Positions 18,079 to 27,190 of a stretch of 64,000 nucleotides of DNA are shown here, one piece after another. This DNA is from Anaerolineales bacterium (GTDB lineage: Bacteria; Chloroflexota; Anaerolineae; Anaerolineales; UBA4823). The position numbers were made by a program, and so were the translations under genes. The number at the start of each line of letters is the position of its first letter. The first letter of the stretch is position 1. The stretch lies in contig JAFGJM010000004.1 of NCBI GenBank assembly GCA_016929095.1, positions 109,688 to 173,687 of the forward strand, read 5' to 3'. The notes under the pieces were generated by a model. The model was not told where the DNA came from, did not search any database, and saw only the letters and a list, made by a program, of their open reading frames with translations.

Positions 18079-19989
18079 ATGAATTCATCAATTCTTGGTG
18101 ATGTATTATATATCGATCTAACAAACAAGAAGATTTCGAAAAGCCCCTATACCAAAGAATTAGCCAGTCAATACATTGGATCTCGAGGCTACAATGTTGC
18201 ATTGTTGTGGGAAATGGTTGCCAAGGGAATTGACCCACTTAGCCCGGAAAATGTTTTGATTTTTGGGGCTGGACCATTAACAGGTACTTCTGCTCCCTCA
18301 TCAGGTCGTATTTCTGTTACGGCTAAAAGCCCTGCTACAAATTTATATCTCAAAACAAATGTAGGAGGCGCTTGGGGGGGAGAAATTAGGTATGCAGGAT
18401 ATAGTTTTATTGTCATTACAGGAAAAGCAGATCGTCCAGTTTATCTATGGATAAACGATGGTAAGGTGGAAATCAGGGATGCTCAACATTTGTGGGGAAA
18501 AGATGTTCGTGAAACTGAACACATCCTTCAAAATGAAATTGGTGATGGGAATATAAAGGTTGCTTCCATTGGCCCGGCTGGGGAAAACCTGGTTTTATTT
18601 GCAGCAATTATGTGTTCTAACTACAATGCTGCTGCCCGAGGAGGAATTGGTGCAGTGATGGGCTCGAAAAACATGAAGGCACTCGCTGTGCGTGGAACAC
18701 AACCTGTTAGCGTTGCTGAACCGGAAAGGTTTAAGGATTTGATTGATTTTGCCTGGGATCTCTATCACAAACAAAGCGGTGCTTTAGATACTCATCTTTA
18801 TGGGACATCGGTAAGTGTAAGTGCAATAAATGAAATGAATAGCTTTCCAACATATAATTATCAAATCGGACATTTCGAGCATGCTGATAAAATTACCGGA
18901 CAAGCTTTAGTAGAAGGCGGGTATTTAAAGCATCGGGTTGGTTGTTATGCGTGTCCTATGGCATGTCATCGATATTCCGAAGTGAATAGAGGAAAATATA
19001 AAGGCGCTTATACAGGGGGACCAGAATATGAGACTTTTGGGTCATTGGGAGCTGGATGCGGGATTGGGGATATCGAAGCAATTATTCATGCCAATGAATT
19101 ATGTAATATTTACGGCCTCGATACAATATCTACCGGAAGTGTCATTCAATGGGCTATGGAGTGTCATCAGAGAAAATTAAATTTTGATAGGGATGGTTTG
19201 GATTTTTCGTGGGGTAATGCAGACACCGTTATTTCATTGATCAAGAAGATTGCATATCAGGAAGGCTTGGGTCGGATGCTTGCAAATGGGGTCAAAAGAG
19301 CTTCCGAGGAGATGGGACAAAACTCCGAAGAATGGGCAATACAAGCGAAAGGTTTAGAACAATCTCGTGTGGAAACGCGATCGGCTTACTCTTATGCTTT
19401 AGCTTTCATGGTTAACCCGAGAGGTCCCGACCATCTGATGACAGAAACTCTTGCAGAATTTGGCACGTCGCCCGAAATGGTAGATGTCATAGAAAAAATC
19501 ACCGGTGATAAAAAATACGCCACACCGCTCACCACTGAAAAACGTCCAGAAATTGTTCGTTGGCATGAGGATGTTTATGCCATAACTGATGGGCTTGGGT
19601 TGTGCGCTTTTGCATCCACTGCTCAATACTATATGACGCCTCAATTGATGGCTGATCTGTTTTCCGCTTCGGTTGGCATACCCTGTAGCGAGGAGCAGTG
19701 TATGAAGCTGGGTAAAAAGATAGTTACGATGGAGCGTTGTTTTAATACCCGCGAGGGAGCCACTCGGAAGGATGACCGTTTACCCAAACGTTTGATGACC
19801 GAAAAACTGAAAGACTCGCCCAATCGGCTAAATATCAATTCAATGGAAATTATGAGCCCATTGTTGGACCGTTATTATGAGATGCATGGTTGGGATATCG
19901 CAACCGGGCGACCAACCAGGTCTGTATTAGAAGAATATGGATTAAAAGCTTGGGCGGATGAGCTTAATAAACATAATTATTTACCATAA
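18079..19989 (+). CDS. Aldehyde:ferredoxin oxidoreductase family (tungsten-type)
   Basis: At 636 residues this is a full-length AOR. Family members reversibly oxidise aldehydes to carboxylates using a tungsten bis-pyranopterin and one [4Fe-4S] cluster. The four cluster ligands are at the expected spacing, Cys289, Cys292, Cys296 (CYACPMAC) and Cys509 (GLCAF). The N-terminal pterin-binding segment has GRGYNVALLWE-like and SSGRISVTAKSP-like motifs and NVGGAWGGEIRYAG. The enzyme is oxygen-sensitive and cytoplasmic, implying an anaerobic host. It heads a unit with DUF917, a polyferredoxin and a flavoprotein, which could supply or accept its electrons. The aldehyde substrate is unknown. Confidence 0.93.
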   Translation: MNSSILGDVLYIDLTNKKISKSPYTKELASQYIGSRGYNVALLWEMVAKGIDPLSPENVLIFGAGPLTGTSAPSSGRISVTAKSPATNLYLKTNVGGAWGGEIRYAGYSFIVITGKADRPVYLWINDGKVEIRDAQHLWGKDVRETEHILQNEIGDGNIKVASIGPAGENLVLFAAIMCSNYNAAARGGIGAVMGSKNMKALAVRGTQPVSVAEPERFKDLIDFAWDLYHKQSGALDTHLYGTSVSVSAINEMNSFPTYNYQIGHFEHADKITGQALVEGGYLKHRVGCYACPMACHRYSEVNRGKYKGAYTGGPEYETFGSLGAGCGIGDIEAIIHANELCNIYGLDTISTGSVIQWAMECHQRKLNFDRDGLDFSWGNADTVISLIKKIAYQEGLGRMLANGVKRASEEMGQNSEEWAIQAKGLEQSRVETRSAYSYALAFMVNPRGPDHLMTETLAEFGTSPEMVDVIEKITGDKKYATPLTTEKRPEIVRWHEDVYAITDGLGLCAFASTAQYYMTPQLMADLFSASVGIPCSEEQCMKLGKKIVTMERCFNTREGATRKDDRLPKRLMTEKLKDSPNRLNINSMEIMSPLLDRYYEMHGWDIATGRPTRSVLEEYGLKAWADELNKHNYLP

Positions 19990-20006
19990 AAAAAGAGAAA
20001 GTTACT

Positions 20007-21116
20007 ATGATTACAAAAGAAAATATAGATGCATTTCTGGAAGGTTTGGCAATCTTGGGTACGGGTGGTGGAGGTTCTCCTGAATGGGGTAAATCGATTT
20101 TGCACAATGATTTTGATCGGGGACGGAATGTAAAAATTGTAAAACCTGAGGATGTTCCTGATGACGCCACTGTTGCCAGTGGCGGCATTATGGGATCGGT
20201 AAAGGTGTTGGATAAAATTCAACCTCTGGAATTGATTGCGAGGTGGGAGAAACGCTTTGAATTAACCGAGGCTTTTAAACTGCAGGCGGAGACCATTGGC
20301 AAGAATATTGATTATATTGTTGCTTTCGAAATGGGCGGGTTGAATACCCCGGTCATGCTTTCACTTAGCGCGCGCACCGGAATACCAATAATCGACGGAG
20401 ATGGATTGGGTCGGGCTGCCCCGGAAACTCAAATGATTTCGTTTATTGGGTATGGTGTTTCACTCACCCCTATGCCTCTAGTCGATGCTGCCGGGAATGC
20501 AGTTGTCGTTCGTACTGGAGTCGAAAACACATTTCCCGATATGCTTGGTCGATGGGTCATTACACACGGTGGTGGAATGGGAGCAAACTGCCACTATCCA
20601 ATGAGTGGTAAAAAACTCAAGGAATCGGTGATTCCCAATACCATTAGTGGCGCATTAGCATTGGGTGAAGAAGTATTCAAAGCCAGGAAAGAAAATAAAG
20701 ATCCCATTAGCTCCATAACAAAGTTTGTTGGTGGATATTATATCCATACTGGTGTTATTGAAAAGATGGAAGAAAAAGAATGGGAAGGGTTTTATTTTAT
20801 CAATGTTCGATTGAGTAATGATGTTGAATTGATAATTAAAAATGAATACATGATTTTGATAATTAGTGGAAAACCGGTAACAATTTTCCCGGATTTAATA
20901 CTGGGATTAGATCCTAAAACAGGTCGTGGTTTGATGAGCGCAGATCTCAAAGTAGGAGATTCGATAGCATTGGTTGTAGCACCTTGTCATTCCCGTTTAC
21001 GCGCTGCACTAGATTCAGAAGAAGCAAAGAGAGCATTTTCACCGGTACGTTTTGGACAACCCCACTTATCTAATATTCCAATCGAAGAATTACTCAAGGG
21101 GAAATTAGGCAAATAA
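20007..21116 (+). CDS. DUF917 family protein (S-methyl-thiohydantoin desulfurase-like)
   Basis: This is a 369-residue protein. The N-terminal ILGTGGGGSPEWG and the VASGGIMGS, FEMGGLNT and GDGLGRAAPE segments are characteristic of the DUF917 family. The only function I know in this family is S-methyl-thiohydantoin desulfuration, and relatives are often annotated as hydantoinase-like. It lies 17 bp after AOR and 18 bp before the ferredoxin gene, so it is part of that operon. A role in opening or desulfurating a heterocyclic ring is possible but unproven, because the family is functionally broad. Confidence 0.75.
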   Translation: MITKENIDAFLEGLAILGTGGGGSPEWGKSILHNDFDRGRNVKIVKPEDVPDDATVASGGIMGSVKVLDKIQPLELIARWEKRFELTEAFKLQAETIGKNIDYIVAFEMGGLNTPVMLSLSARTGIPIIDGDGLGRAAPETQMISFIGYGVSLTPMPLVDAAGNAVVVRTGVENTFPDMLGRWVITHGGGMGANCHYPMSGKKLKESVIPNTISGALALGEEVFKARKENKDPISSITKFVGGYYIHTGVIEKMEEKEWEGFYFINVRLSNDVELIIKNEYMILIISGKPVTIFPDLILGLDPKTGRGLMSADLKVGDSIALVVAPCHSRLRAALDSEEAKRAFSPVRFGQPHLSNIPIEELLKGKLGK

Positions 21117-21134
21117 TTTTATAGGAGAGGTCAA

Positions 21135-21644
21135 ATGAAACAGATAAAAGTGGATGTTTCTAAATGTTCCGGGTGTGGTCAATGTGTCTTAACATGCTCA
21201 TTTAAGAATGTGGGTACATTTGATCTGAGCCAGAGCAATATCCGAATTATTCAATGGGAAGATATCTGTCTCTCAATTCCTATCCTTTGTCAGCAATGTA
21301 AAGATACTCCTTGTGTGGCTTCTTGCCCCACAGAAGCGATTACGGTGAATCCAGATACTGGTGCTATTGATATTGATAAAAATTTATGTGTGCAGTGCAA
21401 TTCTTGCATAGACGAATGCCGTTATCAGGTTATTCATATAGATTTAGAAGGCTACCCATGTACATGTGATCTTTGCAATGGCGAACCGAAATGCGTAATG
21501 GTTTGTTACCCTGGTGCGATAACTTTTGAAGAAATACCAGAACAAGACAAAGAACCGTTTAAACCAATAGCACAATTGTTGGTTTTAAAAACTGCTGGTA
21601 AACCTGTATCTCCGCCAACGGAATTTGTCACGAGGAATTTTTGA
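21135..21644 (+). CDS. Four-cluster ferredoxin (HycB/DmsB-like electron carrier)
   Basis: This is a 169-residue iron-sulfur protein. Cysteine groups CSGCGQCVLTC, CQQCKDTPCVASC, CVQCNSCIDEC and CTCDLCNGEPKCVMVC provide ligands for up to four [4Fe-4S] clusters, as in HycB, DmsB and AOR-associated subunits. There is no membrane segment or signal peptide. A GGAGAGG ribosome binding site precedes it. It very probably transfers electrons from the AOR encoded two genes upstream, a pairing common in anaerobes. Confidence 0.92.
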   Translation: MKQIKVDVSKCSGCGQCVLTCSFKNVGTFDLSQSNIRIIQWEDICLSIPILCQQCKDTPCVASCPTEAITVNPDTGAIDIDKNLCVQCNSCIDECRYQVIHIDLEGYPCTCDLCNGEPKCVMVCYPGAITFEEIPEQDKEPFKPIAQLLVLKTAGKPVSPPTEFVTRNF

Positions 21645-21922
21645 CATCAAGCATGCAAATAGTAGTGCATGGTGAAATACATGATTGGCTGGGTGTTCAC
21701 CTGAAGGATTTATTAATGAGAAAAGAGTAAGTTTATCTGATGTTTTGGATTTATTCTCTCAACAAGATTGGAATCGGGATTTGTTTGTTATATAAGATAT
21801 CCAGATTGAAATGGTGCCTGAGTTCCTGGTGATCATGGTATCAACAGTGTTGCTATATTGGAAGGCAGATAAAATCTGGGTGATTGATAATCAATATCTA
21901 CAAATTGTAAAAGTTAAAACTC
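21645..21922 (+). pseudogene. Possible decayed small ORF, MoaD/ThiS-like at best
   Basis: This 278 bp gap has a 25-codon ORF starting at 21655 (MQIVVHGEIHDWLG). Continuing frames give RVSLSDVLDLFSQQDW and, after another shift, VPGDHGINSVAILEGR. The order and spacing vaguely resemble a MoaD/ThiS sulfur-carrier protein, a frequent neighbour of AOR genes, broken by at least two frameshifts. The resemblance is weak and the region may simply be non-coding. Confidence 0.25.
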
Positions 21923-22684
21923 ATGGATGAACCAATGACGCGAAAAGTTCAAATAATAGGTGTGTGTAGCAGTCCTCGCCATGCTAACACAGAAATCATG
22001 CTACAGGAAGCTTTAAAAGCTGCTGAAAAAGCATATCCAGAGATTGTCACCAAGATGATTAGTTTGAAAGGTAAAGTTATTAAACCTTGTTTTGATTGTA
22101 AAGCTTGTGAACGCCGAAGGATGTTTGTTCTCGTTGATCAATGTGTGCTTAAAGATGATTGGAAGGATCTTATCCAACCATTGGTGGATCCGGTTCCAAA
22201 TGGAATAATCATGGCTTCTCCGGTATATTTTTCTGATGTTAATGCTCAAATGAGAGCTTTTATGGAACGTTGTACATCATTACTTAAACCTTATTGGTTC
22301 CCAAGCATTTCATTTAACGCCCCGGATTTCTCAAGAACTGCCGCTGGTGCGTTATCGGTTGGATTCCATCGGCATGGAGGTCAAGAAACGGCTATCCTTA
22401 CGATTCTTCGTTTTTGCACGATTCTTGGCATGACGGTTGTTGGAAGTGTGGATCCATTACATGGACCGATTGGGTATCTTGGAGGCGCAGGCTGGGAAGA
22501 TGTTGCTGGTAAACAGGGAAGAGAGGCTGTAAAAGAGGATGCTTGGGGACTTTTTTCAGCTCGCGTATTAGGTCGCAGGGTTGCCCGGACAGCCATTATG
22601 CTTGCTAACGCACCTGCGGTGCCCCAAATAAGTGAACCATTTGTATCACCAATGTCATCATTTAACAACGAAAAGGAAAAATAA
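21923..22684 (+). CDS. Iron-sulfur flavoprotein / NADPH-dependent FMN reductase family
   Basis: This is a 253-residue flavodoxin-fold protein. The N-terminal IIGVCSSPRHANTEIML is the FMN phosphate loop, and CFDCKAC plus a later Cys (VLVDQC) suggests an iron-sulfur site as in Isf-type flavoproteins. GIIMASPVYFSDVNAQMRAFMER is the second flavin-binding element. It likely exchanges electrons with the nearby ferredoxin. Two starts are possible, the ATG at 21923 and the ATG at 21935; neither has a strong ribosome binding site. Confidence 0.85.
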   Translation: MDEPMTRKVQIIGVCSSPRHANTEIMLQEALKAAEKAYPEIVTKMISLKGKVIKPCFDCKACERRRMFVLVDQCVLKDDWKDLIQPLVDPVPNGIIMASPVYFSDVNAQMRAFMERCTSLLKPYWFPSISFNAPDFSRTAAGALSVGFHRHGGQETAILTILRFCTILGMTVVGSVDPLHGPIGYLGGAGWEDVAGKQGREAVKEDAWGLFSARVLGRRVARTAIMLANAPAVPQISEPFVSPMSSFNNEKEK

Positions 22685-22812
22685 GTGGATTGGATAAAGC
22701 AAAAATATCTTATTGAAAATCAATTTTTATAAAGGGTTTCTTTTATATGTCATGAAAGGAGAATTGAGTCTTTAAACCTCATCTGATTGAGGTAATAAGA
22801 CTAATAAATGAA

Positions 22813-23916
22813 ATGGTTGATACAAACTTATTATTAATGATTCCAGGTCCTATACAACCAGAACGGGAAGTGATGAAAGTTATGGGCGACCCGGTTAAGG
22901 CACATTATGGATCAGAGTGGACTGAAATATATAATCTCACTATCGAAGCATTAAGAAAGATATTTAATACGCAAGGAGATGTATTTCTAATGGTTGGTTC
23001 TGGATCTTGCGCGTTAGATAGTTGTTTGGGAAGTGCCTTCAGTACGGGTGAAAAAGTCATTGTCGGTGTGAATGGATTTTTTGGTGAAAGGTTAAAGGCG
23101 ATTTCAGATTGTTATGGTTTAAATACCATAATCGTTGAATCTGAGTGGGGGGAACCATTTAAACCAAGTGATTTTGAAAAGGTAATACAAAAGAATCAAG
23201 ATGCAATCGGTGTTTGTGTTGTTCATCTTGAAACTTCGACAACGATTATCAACCCCATAGAGGAGATTGGAAAGATTGTTCGAAAACAAGGCATGTGCTA
23301 TGTAGTTGATGCCGTGTCATCACTGGGTGGCATTCCGTTAAAAATAGATGACTGGAATATTGATTTGTGTGCCAGCGCCTCACAAAAATGTTTGGGTGCG
23401 CCTCCGGGATTAGCCCCTGTGGCTGTTGGTGAAAGGGGTTGGGAATTTATTGATCGGAATAAATCTAAAGGGCATGGTTGGTATACGAATCTTAATATCT
23501 GGCGCAAATTTTCCAAAGAATGGGCTGATTGGCATCCTTTTCCAATTACGATGGCAACCAATAATGTATTGGCTTTAAAAACCAGTCTGGATAGTGTATT
23601 GCAGGAGGGGGTTGAATTGCGCATGGAACGATATCGCCAGCTTGCAATTCGCCTTCGAAATGGATTGCGTGGGCTTGGATTAAATCTCTATACACCAGAC
23701 GAATTGATGTCGCCAGTACTTACAGCATCTTATAGTTATCCGGGTATTCCCGCAAGTGAAGTAATCACCTATTTGGAAGAAAAACACCATATAAAAATTG
23801 CGGGAGGGTTGGGATCATTAAAAAATAAGATAATCCGAATTAGTCACATGGCTCCTACAACATCAGAAGAAGACATAGATCGGGTTCTTTCTGCATTGAA
23901 CCAGTTTAAATCGTAA
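22813..23916 (+). CDS. Class V aminotransferase, alanine-glyoxylate/PucG-like
   Basis: This is a 367-residue PLP enzyme. It opens with the family start LLLMIPGPIQPEREVMKVMG, has GSGSCALDSCLGS for phosphate binding, VVDAVSSLGG with the cofactor Asp, and Lys192 in SASQKCLGAPPG as the Schiff-base lysine. Relatives are serine/alanine-glyoxylate and (S)-ureidoglycine-glyoxylate aminotransferases. Its position after AOR, DUF917 and the flavoprotein suggests transamination of a 2-oxoacid or glyoxylate released in the same pathway. The exact amino donor and acceptor cannot be told from sequence. Confidence 0.88.
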   Translation: MVDTNLLLMIPGPIQPEREVMKVMGDPVKAHYGSEWTEIYNLTIEALRKIFNTQGDVFLMVGSGSCALDSCLGSAFSTGEKVIVGVNGFFGERLKAISDCYGLNTIIVESEWGEPFKPSDFEKVIQKNQDAIGVCVVHLETSTTIINPIEEIGKIVRKQGMCYVVDAVSSLGGIPLKIDDWNIDLCASASQKCLGAPPGLAPVAVGERGWEFIDRNKSKGHGWYTNLNIWRKFSKEWADWHPFPITMATNNVLALKTSLDSVLQEGVELRMERYRQLAIRLRNGLRGLGLNLYTPDELMSPVLTASYSYPGIPASEVITYLEEKHHIKIAGGLGSLKNKIIRISHMAPTTSEEDIDRVLSALNQFKS

Positions 23917-23941
23917 TCATTTATCTTTTTGGAGGTGCTTA

Positions 23942-24709
23942 ATGAAAGAAAAATCATTGCAAGGAAAGATCGCGCTGGTAACAGGTTCGTATCGCAATTT
24001 AGGATTAGTCACTGCTGAAACCCTTGCCAGCTATGGTGCCTCGATTGTATTAAATGACATTGATCATCCCGATTTAGAAGAAATAGGAAAACAGGCACTT
24101 GAAAGAATTAATGGTATGGGTGTTCAGGCAATTGCTATTCCTGCTGATATGTCTAAGAGCGATCAGGTTAGAGCTATGTGCCATTCGGCTATTCAACACT
24201 TTGGAAAAGTGGATATTCTTGTTAATAACGCTGGTCCGTTCAATATGGATCCGTATTTATCTTTGAGGGAAGAAATTTATGACTTGGTAATGGATGTAAA
24301 CCTGAAAGCGATTTATTTGACTTCTCAGGAAATTATCCCGATTATGAAATCTCACGGCTGGGGAAGGATTGTGAATATGTCGGCTGGATCGGCTTATGTG
24401 CGCGATCATAGCGTTTATGGGTTGGCGAAATATGGAGTCCAGTTTATTACGGAGGAACTTGCCCTTGAAGCAGGTCCGGAGGTAACCGTTAACGCTATAG
24501 CGCCCGGGCAAATTTATGAGAGTTTACCAGATATCAATAAACTCGATCCCACATTTGGTGAACGTTATACTGCCAAATCCCCATTAAGAACCCTGGTAAC
24601 CCGCAAGGAGGTTGCTGCATTAATTGCGAGTATATGCACCCCTGCATACGATAAAGTGACTGGATCAATCTTTAAAATTGATGCTGGAGCAGAAATTTGG
24701 CGTTTTTAA
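23942..24709 (+). CDS. Short-chain dehydrogenase/reductase
   Basis: This is a 255-residue SDR. The nucleotide-binding motif is TGSYRNLG rather than the classical TGxxxGIG, followed by NNAGP near residue 95. The catalytic Ser/Tyr/Lys are in MSAGSAYVRDHSVYGLAK (YxxxK). It ends with the usual GSIFKIDAGAE-type C-terminus. A GGAGG ribosome binding site lies 26 bp after the aminotransferase. It probably oxidises a sugar, sugar acid or hydroxyacid using NAD(P). Specificity is unknown. Confidence 0.9.
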   Translation: MKEKSLQGKIALVTGSYRNLGLVTAETLASYGASIVLNDIDHPDLEEIGKQALERINGMGVQAIAIPADMSKSDQVRAMCHSAIQHFGKVDILVNNAGPFNMDPYLSLREEIYDLVMDVNLKAIYLTSQEIIPIMKSHGWGRIVNMSAGSAYVRDHSVYGLAKYGVQFITEELALEAGPEVTVNAIAPGQIYESLPDINKLDPTFGERYTAKSPLRTLVTRKEVAALIASICTPAYDKVTGSIFKIDAGAEIWRF

Positions 24710-24717
24710 ATTGTTAT

Positions 24718-24754
24718 AAGTCGCTATGCCGGGCAGAAAAACACCCGCATTATC
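24718..24754 (-). repeat. Short dispersed repeat, hairpin-forming (copy C)
   Basis: On the minus strand the sequence reads ATGCGGGTG, a short T-rich spacer, then CCCGGCATAGCGAC. The halves form an imperfect hairpin. Two related units in direct orientation occur at 62620-62680 and 62784-62846 (GCGGGTG ... GGCAT or GCATGGC ... GCAAC). It is likely a small non-coding repeat family of this genome. Confidence 0.4.
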
Positions 24755-24783
24755 CATGGAAGAAAATAACGCTTCATCGATGG

Positions 24784-24828
24784 CTTCGACAAGCTCAGCT
24801 ACCGATCCGTGGCCTGAGCCTGTCGAAG
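24784..24828. repeat. Inverted repeat CTTCGACAAGCTCAG / CTGAGCCTGTCGAAG
   Basis: A 15 bp near-perfect inverted repeat with one mismatch flanks a 15 nt spacer. This palindromic word pair is a widespread dispersed intergenic repeat in many environmental bacterial genomes. Here it lies between the SDR and aldolase genes, where the hairpin could act as a weak bidirectional terminator. Confidence 0.65.
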
Positions 24829-24925
24829 GCAGCAAAGGTTTATGGTTATTTTCATACTAGAAAATGATTCTAATTGAAATCTCGAGTAAATTATTCAGTG
24901 TGCTGTATTGCAAATGGAGATTATT

Positions 24926-25561
24926 ATGGACATTATTGAGATTACCGGAAAACATCGTCTTCTTACGGCAATTGAGTTACAGGATTTAAATAAAACTGTT
25001 CCACTAGGTCAAGCTCTGTTGGATGGTGGAATTTCTGTTGCAGAAATCACTTTTCGAACTGAGATTGCTGCTAAAGCTGTAAATAAGATGATACAAAGCT
25101 TTCCTAATATGATTATTGGCGCCGGGTCAATCATTCATGTTCACCAAGCAGAAGAAGCGATTACCGCAGGAGCAAAATTCATCGTTGCAGCCGGTTTTAA
25201 TCCTGTATTGGTAGATTGGTGTATAGATAAGCAAATACCTATCTTACCCGGAGTTGCAACAGCTTCCGAGATAACTATGGGGGTTGTGCGCGGGATTAAT
25301 GTGTTAAAGTTTTTCCCAGCCGAAGTTATGGGCGGAATCCATGGTTTGAAAGCTTTATCAGCACCATTCCCAGGAATAAAATTTATCCCGATGGGGGGTA
25401 TCTCTGCTAATAACCTCGAAAACTATATTCGATTACCCTTTATTCATGCAATCGGTGGCACGTGGATGGTCAATAAAAAATTGATCGAAGAAGGAAATTT
25501 TTCAGAAATCAGCCGTCTCACTCGTGAAGCATTAGCAATTATTAAAGAAGTCAGAGGGTAA
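24926..25561 (+). CDS. KDPG/KHG aldolase family (Eda-like)
   Basis: This is a 211-residue class I aldolase. Landmarks are GISVAEITFRTE, a GAGSIIHVHQAEEAI segment, and the Schiff-base Lys128 in LKFFPAE followed by a phosphate-binding PMGGIS. It cleaves 2-keto-3-deoxy-6-phosphosugar acids to pyruvate and an aldehyde phosphate. The ORF track started at a TTG; I chose the ATG at 24926, which has a GGAG 7 nt upstream and gives the usual N-terminus. The kinase gene follows after 2 bp, so the two form a KDG to KDPG to pyruvate module. The repeat region upstream separates it from the SDR. Confidence 0.93.
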   Translation: MDIIEITGKHRLLTAIELQDLNKTVPLGQALLDGGISVAEITFRTEIAAKAVNKMIQSFPNMIIGAGSIIHVHQAEEAITAGAKFIVAAGFNPVLVDWCIDKQIPILPGVATASEITMGVVRGINVLKFFPAEVMGGIHGLKALSAPFPGIKFIPMGGISANNLENYIRLPFIHAIGGTWMVNKKLIEEGNFSEISRLTREALAIIKEVRG

Positions 25562-25563
25562 AT

Positions 25564-26619
25564 ATGGGCAACAAAAATCATCGTATCATTACATTAGGTG
25601 AAACCATGCTTAGATTGAAATCCCCAGGATTTGAGCGGTTTCTGCAATCTGGTATTTTCGAAGCTACCTTTGCTGGTGGTGAGGCAAATGTGGCTGTATC
25701 GCTAGCGAACTTTGGAATGGATGTGGCTTATATAACTGCATTACCCAACAATCCCATTGCCGATGCATGTATTACCTTTTTGCGAGGGTTGGGTGTGGAT
25801 ACCAGTTTTATCATTCGTTATGGGGAACGGATGGGGATCTATTATTTGGAAGCGGGAGCCAATCAGCGACCGTCTCGCGTAATCTATGATCGAGCGAATT
25901 CTTCAATAGCCGACATAGGTCCTGAGCAATTTGATTGGGAAAAAATATTTAGTGGCTCTTATTGGTTCCATATAACGGGAATCACACCGGCGATTAGTGA
26001 AAAAGCGGCAGAAACATCACTTGCTGCAGTCCAACAGGCTAAGAAACATGGATTAATTGTCTCTTGTGATTATAACTATCGCAAAAATTTATGGAAGTAT
26101 GGTAAGAAACCTGTTGAAATTATGAGTGAATTGGTGAAGTATGTAGATATCGGTATCGCTAATGAAGAGGATTGCCAACTTGCTTTAAATATTAAAGTAG
26201 ATGAGAAATCTTGGGAACAGGAAATTGAAACTGGGAAATTAAATATTGAAAAATATCGAGAACTTTGTGAAACGGTCTTGGATAAATATCCCAATCTAAA
26301 GATGCAAGCAATCACATTGCGTCATAGTTTCAATGCAAATCATAATGGGTGGTCCGGATGTTTGCATGATCGAAAATATTTTTATAATGGACCGTATTTT
26401 GATATTCCATATATTATTGATCGTGTTGGGTCGGGTGACTCTTTTGCTGCTGGTTTGATATATAGTTTAATAAAAAAGACAGATTTTAAAGATGCCTTAG
26501 ATTTTGCAGTAAGTACATCTTGCTTAAAGCATTCAATATATGGAGATTTTAACCGTGTATCTGTGGATGAAGTTAAGAGGTTGATGAAAGGAGATTCTTC
26601 TGGTCGTGTACAACGGTGA
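25564..26619 (+). CDS. PfkB-family sugar kinase, 2-keto-3-deoxygluconate kinase-like
   Basis: This is a 351-residue PfkB kinase. The N-terminal GETMLRLKSPG and FAGGEANVAVSLANFG and the C-terminal DRVGSGDSFAAGLIY motif (catalytic Asp) are typical of KdgK-type enzymes. It would phosphorylate 2-keto-3-deoxygluconate or a similar keto-deoxy acid, giving the substrate of the adjacent aldolase. It starts 2 bp after the aldolase stop. It is the last gene before the att-like/IS junction. Slightly longer than many KdgK proteins because of an insert around residues 215-245. Confidence 0.9.
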   Translation: MGNKNHRIITLGETMLRLKSPGFERFLQSGIFEATFAGGEANVAVSLANFGMDVAYITALPNNPIADACITFLRGLGVDTSFIIRYGERMGIYYLEAGANQRPSRVIYDRANSSIADIGPEQFDWEKIFSGSYWFHITGITPAISEKAAETSLAAVQQAKKHGLIVSCDYNYRKNLWKYGKKPVEIMSELVKYVDIGIANEEDCQLALNIKVDEKSWEQEIETGKLNIEKYRELCETVLDKYPNLKMQAITLRHSFNANHNGWSGCLHDRKYFYNGPYFDIPYIIDRVGSGDSFAAGLIYSLIKKTDFKDALDFAVSTSCLKHSIYGDFNRVSVDEVKRLMKGDSSGRVQR

Positions 26620-26788
26620 ATTTATTTAATCGTTTATTGTATTAGATTACAAGTAGTTAGAGGAAATTAAGGATCCATAATTGGGTGATTGGGTGGTTGT
26701 CCAGATTGTTAGTATAAAGATATTATGTCGGAGAACAGGTATTTTCCTATTTTGTATCTGACAAATACAATGTTTTCACCCAATAAAT

Positions 26789-26990
26789 GGCGCCCCCGGC
26801 GCGAATCGAACGCGCAACCGTCCGACCCGAAGAAGTAGAACAAGCGTTCTATACCGTATATATAGCCTATTGAGTCTACAGAGTCCTATATATGGGGGGT
26901 ATTTTGTATATTTTATCTATATTTTCCGTGCTTTGGTACCCCATTTGCGCCACTTCTGCACCGGGCATGATGGGAGGGGAGGCAGCTCTG
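26789..26990 (-). repeat. att-like repeat copy 2: tRNA-Arg(TCG) 3' half plus integrase-tail-like segment
   Basis: On the minus strand this is the 3' half of a tRNA-Arg(TCG), including an encoded CCA end, preceded by about 150 bp shared with copies 1 and 3. The anticodon stem (TCGGA) and T-loop (TTCGATT) differ from copies 1 and 3. A frame running from 26990 down to a stop at 26917 reads ELPPLPS...KWGTKARKI. It resembles the last residues of a tyrosine recombinase whose gene ends beside its own attachment site. The remainder of the integrase is missing. Confidence 0.7.
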
Positions 26991-27094
26991 TTTTTTCATA
27001 GCAATGGGGAGATCAAAATTTGTTGTCTCGTTAGAGAGATATTAATCTAGTGAAGTATTAATATCAATCCACGGAGGTAATAGATATGGTGGAT

Positions 27095-27181
27095 AGTTGG
27101 TGTAACATAATTTTTGTTAACTCTGGACTTTAACAGAAATCGAGAGTCAGAAGTATCCTTAAGGTATCACGACCTAAAAAG
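27095..27181 (+). repeat. Left end of IS256-type element (also at window's right edge)
   Basis: This 87 bp run, starting AGTTGGTGTAACATA and ending just before the transposase remnant, is repeated at 63914-64000 with few differences. Its position directly upstream of transposase sequence and its start suggest an IS left terminus with promoter and ribosome binding site (AAAAAGGAGA). Confidence 0.55.
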
Positions 27182-27190
27182 GAGAACATA

